Source: Limonium bicolor (taxonomy: Eukaryota > Streptophyta > Magnoliopsida > Caryophyllales > Plumbaginaceae). From it: a stretch of DNA of 64,000 nucleotides. The position numbers were made by a program, and so were the translations under genes. The notes under the pieces were generated by a model. It ran no database searches. It worked only from the letters and a program-made list of their open reading frames with translations, and was not told the origin of the DNA. Positions 13,249-24,590 of this stretch are shown here, in pieces (position 1 is the first letter of the stretch; the number at the start of each line of letters is the position of its first letter). Location: contig CM041776.1 in assembly GCA_023374045.1 (NCBI GenBank), positions 315,134,722 to 315,198,721 of the forward strand. The letters are read 5' to 3'.

Positions 13249-14284
13249 GTAAAAAAATTCCCAAGAAAAAGTCATTTCCTCTTCATCTCTTGGTGTAATC
13301 GATTTTTCACCATTTTGATACCTTGTTTTTCTCCTTGTTCTTGAGCTCCAAATTAACCCTTCAATGGTGGAATAGTCCCCTTCTTGTTTCAAGGGTGAGA
13401 ACCCCTCTTAAAGGCTTCAAAAGGTAAACCCTAACTATGGTGATTTAAGCCCTTTGATTGAATTGAGATTTTCTAAGGGTTTAGGTAATTAATTGAGTAT
13501 GTTTTGTGTTCTTGAATGTTGGGATGGAGTTTGGAAACTCCATGCCCTCTTGATCGATTTTTGAGAAGATGAGGAGCAAGAGGAAAATTAAGGAGAGCCT
13601 TGTGAATTAAGGTAAGAAAACTACCTTGAACCTTGTTGTAATTGTTTTAGAGTTTGGGATGGGTAAACAAATAAATGAACTCAAGTTATGGATCGAAATC
13701 TGTGTTGGAAATGTGTTTAGTTGATTTTAGAGAGGTTTGTGAATTAATGGTTGAATTGAGGGCCTTAAGAGCCAAATGATTGAGTTTGTGATTGATATTG
13801 TGGTTTATTGAGATTATGGTGATTATATTGTAGTTGATGGAATTTGAGGATTTATTATGTGCTGGTAGGACCCTTGTAAGGGTGTGGCTAGATTGGGAAT
13901 GAAAAGGATGAGAATTGGTGAGAAGGGATGTGTTAAGTTTATGGGGAGGTTATGGTGAAATTTTGGTAGAAAATGAGTGTGTTGATGATGGCTTTGTGAA
14001 TGGGAGAACCTTGGTGTTTGTAATGTTGAATAGAGTGTAGGTGGTAAACGGATTCGGTTGTGTGCGTTCGTCCATGAGGATTTCTGATTTTGTTTGTTTT
14101 CGTATATGATTGTTTTGACTCTTTGATTTGGTGATGTTTTTGGTTGATTTTATTGTGTGTATGATGCGTTAAAACCCCGTGGAAATGTGTTTTCGAGTGG
14201 CTAATTTGCTACAATAAATTATGTATGTTTTGTGGGGGATTTGTGGCTTGGTTCTGGCTGTTTTCCGTAATTGATTTTGCAGTT

Positions 14285-14370
14285 TTCGGTATGTCCGAAC
14301 ATGCGCCGGCAGATTATCAGACTCTCGGCTTACGTCCGAACATGCAAGATCGGACGCATGTTCGGACAGG
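14285..14370. repeat. Palindromic TCCGAACATG repeats in LTR 2
   Basis: It contains GTCCGAACATGCG, ACGTCCGAACATGCAAGATC, and CGGACGCATGTTCGGACAGG, which can pair with each other. The same position in the LTRs at 24918, 33947 and 56300 carries similar but sequence-distinct palindromes. It is followed by TTTTGCATAACTTCTTCGTTTG, shared (in pieces) with 57330-57360. Confidence 0.6.
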
Positions 14371-16200
14371 CCTTTGTTTTTGCATAACTTCTTCGTTTGA
14401 GCTCCGTTTTGAGTGCCGTTTGCGGCGTTGGATTCCTCTTTTCGAGTACTATCTGTTTTGACATGTTTTGGCATGTGTTTATGTATATTTTGATTTGAAA
14501 GTGACCGATAAGCTTTTGAAGTCTATTTTGCTCTATAAGTGTGCTTCAGCCTTCTAATGATGGGGGATTGGATGGTGATGGTTTTAGATGATGCTTAGGC
14601 CTTGTTTGGTGATATGTAAAGGCCTTACAATGTGTAAACAAGTGTTAGGTTTGATGTGAGAGTTGTGAACTTAAATCACAAGAGTAAAATTAAGTATAAC
14701 GGGATAACAGGGTTAACTATGGGCGCACTAGTCGTTTAACAATTGTATTGCTTCGATGTTAATGGAAACAAATGTAATGTTACCAGTTGTTCAAAGATTA
14801 TTCAAAGAACATAAGAGGAGAGTAGAGTGGACCTTGGTGACAGGTATGGTTTTCTTGTAACCTATGTCCTACCGGGTTACACCGGCTTGTATGCCAACTT
14901 TTTCTGTGTGTTTGCCACCTTGCAAGATAAAGCATGAAATGAGTTTATAGTAATTCATTAATGTGGCGTAAATATTTCCGATACCGTTTAACCTTATTTA
15001 TGTGTTAAACCGTAGCTAACCGACTCTAGGATCACATAAGAGTTCGGTATCCGGATTGAACGTCCCAACCCACGGGAACGTACTAACTACGGCTATCCGT
15101 GCTTTAGTTGTATATTGTGGTTATGTGTTGTGTGTTGCCTTTGTTTGATGTATCGTTGTTTAACGAATGTTGTTGTCCATGTTTGTCGAATGGGATGTTA
15201 CCTCCCTTGTGTGTGATTAACCAAACTTGTAACACCAAATGTGCATGTATGTGATAAGTTCAATAAAGGAACCTCTAACTAATATGTATATATTATGGGG
15301 GGTGAGGAATCCGTCGTTCCGGTCACGCGCGTTGTTTGGGAGTTGATGTATATATGTGAATTAACTCCCACTCTGTTATGTTATGGTTGTTTTTCCTTCT
15401 TGGATCACAACCACCCACAAGCTTAACCAAGGCTTACCTACCTCATTATTATTCGGGGCTAGGGGGACTACTGTTATGTTCAGGTTGCTTTCCTTCCTTG
15501 GATTGCAACCGCCCACAAGCTTAACCAAGGCTTACCTATCTCTCACTATTGGAGCTAGAGGGAAATTGTGTATGGTGTGATCGAGTCTATATTAATACCG
15601 ACACATCTATGTAATGTTATGTGTATTGGTGTGCTCGGGCCTATATTAATACCGACACATCTATGTAATGTTATGTGTGTTGGTGTGTGGACCCATATTT
15701 AATCCGACACACCTTAAGTAAAGTGTACATAATCTAACAAGTGATGATGTGTTGAGTTTGCTAGTTGTAACCCATTGGTTGGTTGTGTATGCTTATAAGC
15801 GTGTTATGTGGTTATTGTTTTCTTGCATGCTTGAATAAAATAAACCGCATGCTCAGACGACAAATAGTTGTGCGTGGCCCGGTAGCATGCGGGCTGCTCG
15901 ATTACCATACCAGCAAAGGTGCTGACCCCCTTTGGGGGGCCCCCATACTTTTCAGGTACAATAGAGCTGGAAGCCGTTCGAGAGTAGGGTGGGGTAGCTG
16001 TTATACTTGGATAGTTATTTAGTTGTTTATGTAGTTGTAAGGTATGTAAACCGAAGTTGACAATCGGTGGCTGAAAGTATAGACTCGGTACAGTTGTAAT
16101 GTAAATGTATGTATTTCAGTTTGGAAACAGATGGTAATGTAAAGTGTAGCGCTCGGTAATCTTGTCCATCAGACCGGTACACTATGTATGTATTAGCCTT

Positions 16201-16222
16201 GTTAGCCACGTGGGTGGCTAAC
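16201..16222 (+). other. Conserved 9-bp-stem hairpin near LTR 3' end (copy 2)
   Basis: Arms GTTAGCCAC (16201-16209) and GTGGCTAAC (16214-16222) enclose GTGG. All nine pairs are Watson-Crick. Compared with copies 1 and 3 the seventh pair differs on both arms, so pairing is kept. GGCGGGTAACACCC follows directly. Confidence 0.85.
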
Positions 16223-16319
16223 GGCGGGTAACACCCATGGATTAAGTTAAGTGTTGAGTTGTAATTCCGCTGCTAAATATTGTTAAGTATGGTGTTTGTA
16301 CTTGGGGTGTTACACCACC

Positions 16320-17100
16320 CCACAGGGTTGAACCCAGAGATTACCCAACGAGGTGGATCTCTGCTAATCCATTCTACCTCACTCTATGTTTCTTAAGTGT
16401 GCACACCACCCCAAAAAACACTTTTGACCAGTAGAAGTATAATAATGGTTAACTACAATACATTGGTAGCGGTAATCAGTGTATCCAGTTTGTACATATT
16501 TTCCAAAATAGATTCCCTAATCAATATCAGCAAACAATCAATTCAATCACATCAAAGTCCAAACCATCACTTCAGAGTCCACCAAACCATTCATCCATGT
16601 TCAAATCAACATGTTTTTCACCAAGATAAAATAGTGATTGTATGAAACAACTTACCTAAGTCTTGTTTTTAATCAGTCTCTAGAAAGAACTTCCACAGTA
16701 CACAGAACCTTTCATAATCATTATAACTTAATAAGTAACAATCAAGGACCCAACACCCGGACCAAACTACCGGTCCAAACTACCGATCCAATAGGCACTA
16801 CAGAAGACTACTATTGTCGAATAACTCCATAATCTAAAAGGGATTATAAAACCGATAAAAAATGACTCTTTCATACCAAAATATGAACATTGACTATATT
16901 TAACAAGAAAACACTAGAAAGGGAGTATTTTTGTGGAGTTTAACATAACCGACAATGAACAATGAAAGTAGAGTATGACTCGAGTAACTACTAGAACATT
17001 TGATGTGTCGATAATAAATCTAGGGACTTGAATGATTTAAGAAGGTTTATGGACCAGACTTGCAGTAAAGATAAGGAGTTATAAATTCTGATTTGAACAC
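16320..17100. other. Remnant of the older LTR-like block, no gene seen
   Basis: The first 60 bases (AACCCAGAGATTACCCAACGAG) resemble the left flank of solo LTR 2 (GAGATTACCCAACAAG, about 12257), so the target site lay in a short tandem repeat. The rest is AT-rich without coding features. Confidence 0.4.
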
Positions 17101-17107
17101 CTAGCCA

Positions 17108-17390
17108 TGTTTGTGAAACAGGTTAGAACATTGTCATCCCCTTGCTTATTGTTCGCCAGTTCTTGTTCAAGGGCAAAACACCTCGCCATGTTTTCTTGAA
17201 ATCTGTCTTCCAATTCGTTCCATATTTCCTGTTGCCAGTTCCTATTTAATGTTTAATGTTCGTGAAATAGGTTAGAACATTGTCATCCCCTTACTTAATG
17301 TTCACTAGTTCCTGTTCAAGGGCATAACACCTCGCCATGTTGTTTTTCTTGAAATTTATATTTCAATTCGCTCCATATTTCCACTGTTGT
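17108..17390. repeat. Tandem duplication, about 150-bp spacing, in copia gag region
   Basis: The stretch from about 17110 to 17228 (GGTTAGAACATTGTCATCCC, then CACCTCGCCATGTT) recurs at about 17259-17382 with several substitutions. It covers the 3' part of the copia gag remnant on the minus strand, so part of gag is present twice. Confidence 0.7.
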
Positions 17391-17743
17391 AGTCCCGTTG
17401 ATGATGTTATTCACTATTCTCTTCTCCAAAGTGGTCAGTAGCCAAGCGACGACCATGTGGTCAGCTTTCTTCCATGCTCTGGCCTTGGGAGAAGAATCGA
17501 GAGGCTGGTTTAGGCTGCCATCAACGAAACCAAGCTTATTTTTGGCAGAAAGAGCAATAATCGTCTTTTTTCTCACGTTGTATATCTCATGAAATCAAAT
17601 TTTGTCCCCGTCAGTAGCATCCCAGGGTGATCTGAATTGTGAAGATGGAGAGGGTAGTCGCTTATCGAATCCTTTTCCTTCGTTGTGTCGGATTCAGAGC
17701 CAAGACTAGTCTTTCCGATATTCTTCAGAGATTCATCCTCCAT
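17316..17743 (-). pseudogene. Ty1/copia gag, N-terminal part, broken
   Basis: An ATG at 17743 opens MEDESLKNIGKT and leads to YPLHLHNSDHPGM, the N-terminal copia gag motif (usually L.SSDHPG..LV). After a stop near 17577 it continues as IALSAKNKLGFVDGS, WKKADHMVVAWLL and TTVEIWSELKYKFQEK. These correspond to the gag-polypeptide pattern with the WW-like core, where copia elements usually read IW..L...F. The element's own LTR and PBS lie immediately upstream (to the right). Integrase, RT and RNase H are absent. It is a non-functional 5' fragment. Confidence 0.8.
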
Positions 17744-17824
17744 AGTAAGGGATTGTCGTAGAGAAAAGGGAATGGGGCTTTGAGGAAAAGATTTAGAAAC
17801 AGTGCGGAAGTAAGAATTGATGAG

Positions 17825-17836
17825 CTATTGATACCG
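17825..17836 (-). other. Primer binding site remnant of the copia element
   Basis: Read on the minus strand directly after the LTR end TTAACA, the sequence CGGTATCAATAGCTC resembles the initiator-Met PBS TGGTATCAGAGC, with a few substitutions. It fixes the LTR boundary and the orientation. Confidence 0.65.
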
Positions 17837-18131
17837 TGTTAAGTTTCTTGATAGTAGAGAGGAAACGTAGATAAGGAAACTGTGAGGAATACTTCTATTA
17901 ATAAGAGTAATTAAGATTACATAAAAACTAAACAAGTTTCTTGACTGTAGAGAGGAGACATGGATAAGGACACCATGAGGAATACTTTTATTAATCAGAG
18001 TATTTGAGATTACAAAAAAACTAAACACCTTTCTCTATTTATAACACCCTTATAGTCTTTTAACCAACAAACTAGTCAATGGCTATTTAATTTAATGTAA
18101 GCCACTAATAGCAGCAGGGTATACTGTAACA
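17837..18131 (-). mobile_element. Ty1/copia 5' LTR, 295 bp, with internal duplication
   Basis: On the minus strand it begins TGTTACAG and ends CTTAACA, giving TGTTA...TAACA ends, and is followed by a PBS. It has a TATA box (TATAAATAG, about 18032-18040). Two adjacent 93-bp units (17841-17933 and 17934-18026) are diverged copies of each other and lie downstream of the TATA box, in the likely R region. The 3' LTR was not found. Confidence 0.75.
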
Positions 18132-18660
18132 GTTTTGGAGTCTCGTCATGAATGGAAGAAAGAAGGAGATGTATACCCTTGGTTTTTTGTGAAATTAAAA
18201 GAATCAGAAATAGTGAGAGAGAGAGAGGTCACCCTCCCACTTAAAATCCAAAATTTAGCTTAAGTTTCATGTGCCTTCGTATTTGAGATTTTATTTATAT
18301 AAAACAGCCCCACAATTCTAAAATTTCAAAATTTTCCATAAACAAACAGTACATTTTTGTGATTTTTGGTAAACACGTGCATTAAGGCTACACATCTTTA
18401 GTCTTAAAAAAAAACGTGGCTTTTCTTTTAAAATCTCTTTTGCATCATGAAAGTAGCTTAAAATTCTGCTGTTGGAGGTTATAAATCATCTTTTAAGGCT
18501 GAAGTCTTTTAAACCACACCAAAGTACCAAAATGCCCCTTAAGGTCAATATGGGCTTCAAGTAAAATTCTTTATAACTCTTGAGCTCTTACTCTATAAAT
18601 ACTCTTTTAAACTTGTTAAGCACAAAAATGAGGTCTAAATCACCAACACAAACCTTATTA
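18132..18660. other. Remainder of older LTR-like block
   Basis: It contains CTATAAATACTC near 18592 and long AT-rich tracts. No gene is seen. Confidence 0.35.
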
Positions 18661-18671
18661 AATCGTGACAT

Positions 18672-19100
18672 TTCAACCGTGATCAGATTGAACTCGCTGC
18701 CATCGTCCACTTTATTTGGTGCATGTTTCGGTTGTAGATTTGTTCTGAGATGACCAACAGGTTGTTATGCAGGAAGGTGATGCCCTCCAAGTCCTTGTTG
18801 GTGAAGCTTATGACCTGCACACTTTTCTTGACTAACCTGCTTGAGTTAGAGCTAGGTGGCTCATGTAGGGACCATTTTCAATCTCGTCTTATGTCGTAGC
18901 CCCTACCAGCTATCATGAGGATGTGTGGTATTCTTCGCCTTCCCTTTTTTTGTATGCCATTTGCTATTTCCATGGTGTTTCCATCTTTAGGTGGTAATGC
19001 AGTGGCCATTTGGAGGTTCTTCGTGGTGGTGGTGGTGGTGGTGGGTAAGGGCTTTTTAGTGATGGTGAGGAAGTTCCCATAGACGGCGTGAAATGTTAGA
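18672..19100 (-). pseudogene. Ty3/gypsy gag-protease junction fragment
   Basis: Minus-strand translation around 18890-18675 gives VISFTNKDLEGITFLHNN and then VDDGSEFNLIT. This matches the plant gypsy start of protease (HNDPLV..., V-D-[T]-G-S-S-A), with DDGS in place of the catalytic DTGS. It parallels 11606-11428 base for base at moderate identity. A (GGT)n run lies at about 19023-19042. It is interrupted and non-functional. Confidence 0.6.
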
Positions 19101-19780
19101 GTGTAATATGTGATATAGGTTTAGATTATCTCCTTCAGATGTTTGTAAATTGTGGTTTCGATTTGATGATTATAAAAGAACAAAATGACATTAAGATTTA
19201 CCTAGTTCGATCGTGAATGATCTAGTCCACGGGGGGTTGACAAAGGTTCTTCGTATGATAAAGAGAATTTCAAGTTGTGTCTAGACGTGTGTCCATTTAT
19301 ATCACACATGATTGACTCATTATATTATCTAATAATAATGCTTAATTATCTAATAATAAATAATGATTCAATCATTGTCGAATAATGATTATTCAATCAT
19401 TGTTGCACACCACATATTCACATGAGACTTCATTCACTGACGACAATTCACACATAAAACATGATTGTTGCATCATTGCAATAATTGGCAGCACATCTCC
19501 ATTGCAATCATTGGCGGCACAATGATGAAGGATAGAGGTGGCACATTATGTGCTAATCATACCACACTAAATATTGATTAATCATTATCAAAAAATTTCA
19601 CGTACTGCTTGTACACTCCATGCACCCATAGACAAATCATCAAGGGATTTATATTCATTGTCATCTTTTATCAAAGGCGATGAATTGATGCAATGTTTTA
19701 TCAAAAAGTAAGTCAGTCACCACTACTATAAGGGAGAGGAGAAGCAAACCGAAAAAGTTGGAATCTATAATCTTCCCCCG
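19101..19780. other. Spacer or unrecognised TE sequence
   Basis: It includes short internal duplications (TTATCTAATAATAA repeated at 19320-19370; ATTGCAATCATTGGC variants at about 19480-19515) and no coding frame. It is probably retroelement leader or LTR sequence, but there is no decisive motif. Confidence 0.3.
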
Positions 19781-19849
19781 TAGGATCACGTATCAGCTCA
19801 GTTGTCAGCCTTAGCATAAGCTGTCGAGAAGCTTACCTTAAATCAAGCA

Positions 19850-21205
19850 CCACATATGTTAAAGGCAACAACTTTGACTTCATCTTTCCCGAATTCATGC
19901 TGTGACATCTGTGGAAGGGCCCATGAGCTGTACAATTGCGAGGGACCTGGGGACTTTGGTAATCCAAAAGAGGTAAACTCCATTAATAACGTACCAGGTA
20001 ATCCTTATCCTAATGCTTTTAATCATAATATTTGGAGAAACAATTAGCAACATCCGTGGAGAGGTAATGATCAGCATTTAGGAAATCAAGGTTTTAATCA
20101 AAATAATAGGAAATCTCATTTCAATAGATAGTAAGAACAATTTCAGAATTCTCAGGGAGGAAACAAAATTGAGAGTGTATTAGAAGAAATTCTAACATAG
20201 GGCCAGTCTACAAACGTCGGGTTTGCATATATAGAGGCTCGATTTGCTGATCAGGCTTTCATTAATTGAAGTGTTGAAAAGCAGTTGAGTCAAATTTCTC
20301 AACAGCCAACGCAGAGGAAGCTAGGGTCATTCCCGAGTCAAACAGAACCAAACCCTTTGGAGCATTGTAAATCGGTGATGCTAGAAAGTGAGAAGGGCCC
20401 AAACCCAAGAGTTTCAGAAGTTGTGCCAAAGACTAACAGATATGAGATTTAGTGTGAAGAAGTTGAGGACCCCGGGAGAAAAGTAGAAAAATTCAAGGAG
20501 GAGCTCCTGAAACTCAACCTTCTTTATTTTCTTTTTATGATTATCGAATTGCATTAATTAAATCATTGCCTTATCTTTTACCAGTTTTAGTGAGTGATTA
20601 TGATAAGCAGTTCGAGAAACTTTTTGAGCTTCATGGAACCGTTAACTTCCAAGTTTTCCTTTGAATATATTTGTACAAAGATGTCAAACTACGCTAAATT
20701 TTTGAAGAATCCTAAATTTGACAAGCGTAATTTGCAGCAACAGGAAACAATGGAGTTGGCAGAGACTATTTCGGTAGTTTTTTTTTAAGAAGTTTCATCC
20801 TAAGCTTGGAGATCCTGGACTCCCCATCATACCCTACTCAATAGAAAAGGTGAATTGTGGTAAAGGTTTGTGCGATTTAGGTGCTACTATTAATTTAATG
20901 TCTTTATCAGTTTTCAATAAACTAGGAATTGGTCGATGCTCTCCTACTTCCATTCGTTTGCACTTGGTCGACTGTTCTATAGTTAATCAAAGGTAAGGTA
21001 GAGGAATTAATAGTGATAGTAGGTAAATTTTATTTTTTCCTGCAGATTATATTGTTGGGGATATGAAGGAAGATTCAGAAGTGTTTATCATTTTAGGGAG
21101 ACCTTTTATGTGTACTGCGCGTATTTTGATTAATGCAGAAGAAGGGAAAATAATCTTGCGATACCATAATGAGCAGGTTTTGCTTGATATGACTCATAAT
21201 AAGAA
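19850..21205 (+). pseudogene. Athila-like Ty3/gypsy gag (zinc knuckle) to protease, first piece
   Basis: The CCHC knuckle CDICGRAHELYNC (about 19900) is followed by spacer and then LPYLLPVLVSDYDKQFEK, MSNYAKFLKNPKFDK and KKFHPKLGDPG-like stretches. These are typical of the plant Athila-type gag-protease junction. The protease reads GLCDLGATINLMSLSVFNK, then DMKEDSEVFIILGRPFM and ARILINAEEGK. Frameshifts and stops are frequent. The frame is cut at 21205 by a Mutator-like insertion and resumes at 29715. Confidence 0.8.
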
Positions 21206-22415
21206 GGAAAAATTACATTGCCCACCCACGAATTTTAATGAATTTACACCGTCCACCCACGAGCTTTTGAAATTGACACAGCCCACCCATGTACTAATAT
21301 AACAATATCATCTGTCACATTTTAACAGCTTTCTGGACATCTCCGTCATTGACCATTGACCCATATCTGTCCAGCCTTACTTCTTCCAAACAAGTGAGAA
21401 AAAAAAACTTCGACTAGCACACCCGCTGCTATCTGTCCTCCTTGCTACACCTTGCTCGTTTTATGGTATGTAAACCTCCAGGCTCTTGCTGGCCTACGAT
21501 TTCTTCCCTGTTTGTCACGATTTCATCCTCTATTCTAGCCCTGCTCCACTCGTTGGTCACATTGTTGCTTGCATTCTTGTTTACGAGATTGTTTTTGTCA
21601 CTGGTGCCCTAATTATGGTCACGATTTTTCTCTGTACAAGACTCATGAATTGTCCCTTCTATTTCTATTTCTGTCACGCTCATCTTGTTGTATTTCCCCA
21701 ATTTATGTCGAGCTGACATTTTTGTGGGATTGCCCTAGGTCACGATTTTTCACCGAATGGGACTCGTGAATTGTCCCTACTATTTCTCACGAAAACTGTT
21801 GTATATGCTTTGTGCGTGTGTGATTTCTGGTAAACAGATCCCGATTGATGGTACCCTTTCTAGGGTTCGTGGATTTTTAGGGGTTCGATGAAATCCCCCC
21901 ATTTTTGTCATGCTCATGTTGCTGGATTTCCCCAAATTATGTCGAGCTATGATTTTTATGGGATTTCCCTCAACTTCATTTGTCTGCCTTGCTGCTTCTA
22001 TTAGGGTTCTAATTCGCTAATTATTATTGTACAATTGTTGCTCCCACTACATGATTCAAACTGAGCTGAGTGGGCATTCTTCTCTGCGATGAGCTTAATT
22101 AAGATTTCGCAGTCTGCTATTGCTGGATTTAGTTAAGGTTTTACATTAACTGGTTATGATGCATTTTATTAATGGCCTTTTCATTTGGGTATGATTCTCT
22201 GTGTTGTACATTGTGTAGAAGTGACCTCTTATTTAATTGCTCCGTTGTACACGTTGAAGCGGTTTATAAGTTGGTTGCTCCACAGCCGTACTTGCATGTT
22301 GGTTATCATACCTAACACTTGAGCGATGATGACGGCCATGAGGACCGAACTGAGTTAATTTTCTTTCTTGTACTATATGAGTTTTTATACTGTTTTTGAG
22401 CAAATCATGTGCAGA

Positions 22416-22852
22416 ATGGCATCTTCAAGTGAAAACAGTAGTAGCTTTGTAACAGGATTGCAAGATTTTTAGTGGCTCGTACTATCTATAACTATGAGAA
22501 ACCATTCTGCAATTGTGAAGCCAACAAATGTGGCTTCTTTGTATGGTGAAGAGATATCTACCCACCCCCTATTGGTGTTATCTCAAGTGGTGATTGTAAG
22601 ATCAACAACTCCAGAAGCATTGCTGAAACAAAGATGTATGAGTTGAAGAATATGAATAATCATGTTGTGACCAGATTAAAGGCTATGGAGAAAGCATGGG
22701 TGGATGACATTCTTGTGACTAGAGCTGAAATGGAGAGTGTAAAGAATTGTTTGGAAAAAAAATTCAACAGTTTGAGGTCTACCATAATACAAATGATGTT
22801 TATGTCTTATATTGTAATCATATTTGGAATAGTCTTCTACTGTTATGTATAA
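22416..22852 (+). pseudogene. GRF-type zinc-finger/TM protein fragment inside the MULE
   Basis: A start-like ATG at 22416 (MASSSENSSSF) is out of frame with what follows. From 22508 the frame reads CNCEANKCGFFVW and meets one TGA (22547-22549). It then continues in the same frame to 22852 through KMYELKNMNNHVV, a charged helical stretch, and ends in a hydrophobic segment MSYIVIIFGIVFYCYV. The order CxC...CxFFxW, helix, C-terminal membrane segment is that of small plant GRF zinc-finger proteins, often found in transposons. Part of the finger appears deleted. The assignment is by pattern only. Confidence 0.45.
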
Positions 22853-22859
22853 TAGTCAT

Positions 22860-24590
22860 TAGCTGAAAGTATGTACTTTGGTAGGATTATTTTTAACAAT
22901 GTATTGAAAATGTGGAATTGTCCCGGTTTGTATTTTGAATGCTACTATTGTATGTTACATGATCATCAATGAAAGCATCACTATTTGGAGTATTTTTTAC
23001 ATGTGTACAATTCTGTGTACCTTTTGTGGAATAACAGTCCTGTACTGCATTTAGCAAAACATAATAGAAACTGATGCATATGAAAATGATGTAGCTTTGT
23101 GCTGCCTGAAAACAATGAAATTTATGAACATTATGTGTTTCTGTCTAACCAGTCCTTTGTTAATTTTGATATAATGGGTGTCCATCTTTTTCATAATAAT
23201 ACAGTTGTTTTGCAAGTGTAGAAAGAAGCTAGCTGTCTTTATTGAGTTCATAATCATTTAAGAGAATACCATGTCCCTAATCTGATATCTAAACGGACGG
23301 CCAGTAGGACATGACAACATTACAAGCATATATATCTCAGTAGTCATAGCTACTGAAATCGTTTTTTTTAGTTTTTTTTATGGAAAAAGGCTAGCAAACA
23401 GATACACCCACACACGTCTATGGCTTATTACTTTTGGATCCCTTCTCCAACTTCCACCCTAAGAAATTTTCCAATCTTCGCAGGAGAATTTACTTGCTTG
23501 GACAGATTTAGCTGCTATCAAAACGCATAGTAATTAACTTTAGCATGCAGTTTCTGACCAAGGCCGATGGAAAAAAGGCTAGCAAACAGACTAGCAACTC
23601 TGTTGCAGCTTGCTCCTCAATTAACTTTACATCACTGCTAGCTGACTTAGAAAGAATAAGCCTGCCATGAAGAATGATGCTCTTCATACAGTACAGAAAA
23701 TGCTATAGATTTGTGCTGCCAAAAATCAGTTTCTTTCTTTTCTATTCATTATTTTCTAAGAGATTAGGTTAAACTGTTAAATTAGTTCCAACTTAACACG
23801 CAAATTGATTCCAGAACAATCAGTGACTTCAACTTAATAAATAGTCATTTCACCGGGTCATCTGCGACAAGCAGTATACAGAATTAAAAAGCCATATTAG
23901 ACAACATCACAACCTTCAAAATAACAAGATGGCTGAATATTTGAAACAATAAATAGGTCTAAACAGAATAAGCTTAGCAACATGTGATAACTGATCAGCA
24001 ACAAACCCAGTTTTATGCAGTAGTTCTACACCCATATTGGCCACTATGTTAATCCAAAATATGCAGAAAAAAAAAACCGATCATTACATTCCTCCTAAAA
24101 TATAAAAAAAAAGCTGAACACCATGTTCCCCCAGTAGTTCTACACCCTTGTGCACCAGAATGTACATCAATGCTTCTTGGAGTGGTGTTGCTAGTCTGGG
24201 CAGATTGGAGTTGTGTTGCTGGTTCATTAGCCAATGTGGTTAAGGGAGTCTCAGCCAGTTCTTGGCATGGAACAACTGTCAATGTCAGTGAACTGTTCAG
24301 TCCTCTAGGTGCTTTCTTCCTGTGTATTTTTTTAGGAGCGGTATTGTTTGTTACGCTTGGGAGTAAAGATCAGGACCTAACTCTACTAGGCAGAATTTCC
24401 ACCCTTTACAGGAGATCTCTAAAATGTGGACATCCATCTTCATATACCGGTTTCCATTCAATAACCCCTGAAGACAGAAAATCAAATTCAATCATATACA
24501 CATATGACGCTAATATACACGATTCAGTTAATATAAATCCTTATCTAATTCAACTAGCATCATAAAAATATAGCAAAGACAAGAGCAGCA
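22860..24590. other. MULE interior, no transposase recognised
   Basis: AT-rich non-coding DNA with short open frames on both strands (for example 24170-24565 + and 24282-24049 -) that show no domain. GGAAAAAGGCTAGCAAACAGA occurs twice (about 23382 and 23569), a short internal duplication. Confidence 0.45.

Larger units (their letters stand above)
12305..16314 (+). mobile_element. Solo LTR 2 (Ty3/gypsy superfamily), TSD CCACC
   Basis: The 4010-bp element begins TGAAATACCCC and ends TTGGGGTGTTACA. It is flanked by the perfect duplication CCACC (12300-12304 and 16315-16319). It holds a TATAAATATAT motif at about 12487, a short MATP-type open frame from 13044, and an exon-like segment 13177-13248 ending TCTAAG|GTAAAA. 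A TCCGAACAT palindrome block lies at 14285-14370 and the conserved hairpin at 16201-16222. It is closest to solo LTR 3: the stretch around 12770-12815 (ACGAGCGTTTTCTGTAAAAG) has a counterpart near 28880-28920. Confidence 0.9.
11607..18671. mobile_element. Older LTR-like block, interrupted by a solo LTR and copia debris
   Basis: After removing solo LTR 2 (12305-16314) about 3 kb remains. It begins TATAACACTCTG and ends CGTGACATTTCA. In reverse this reads TGAAATGTCACG...CAGAGTGTTATA, close to the TGAAATACCC...GGGTGTTACA ends of the other LTRs. No target duplication is visible. Instead, homologous but diverged gypsy protease segments of about 180 bp lie on both sides (11428-11606 and 18672-18890). 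I treat it as an old LTR, with modest confidence. Confidence 0.4.

Noticed and set aside
24170..24565. 131-residue frame in the MULE interior
   Set aside because: No transposase, zinc-finger or other domain is visible on either strand; start and composition are unconvincing.
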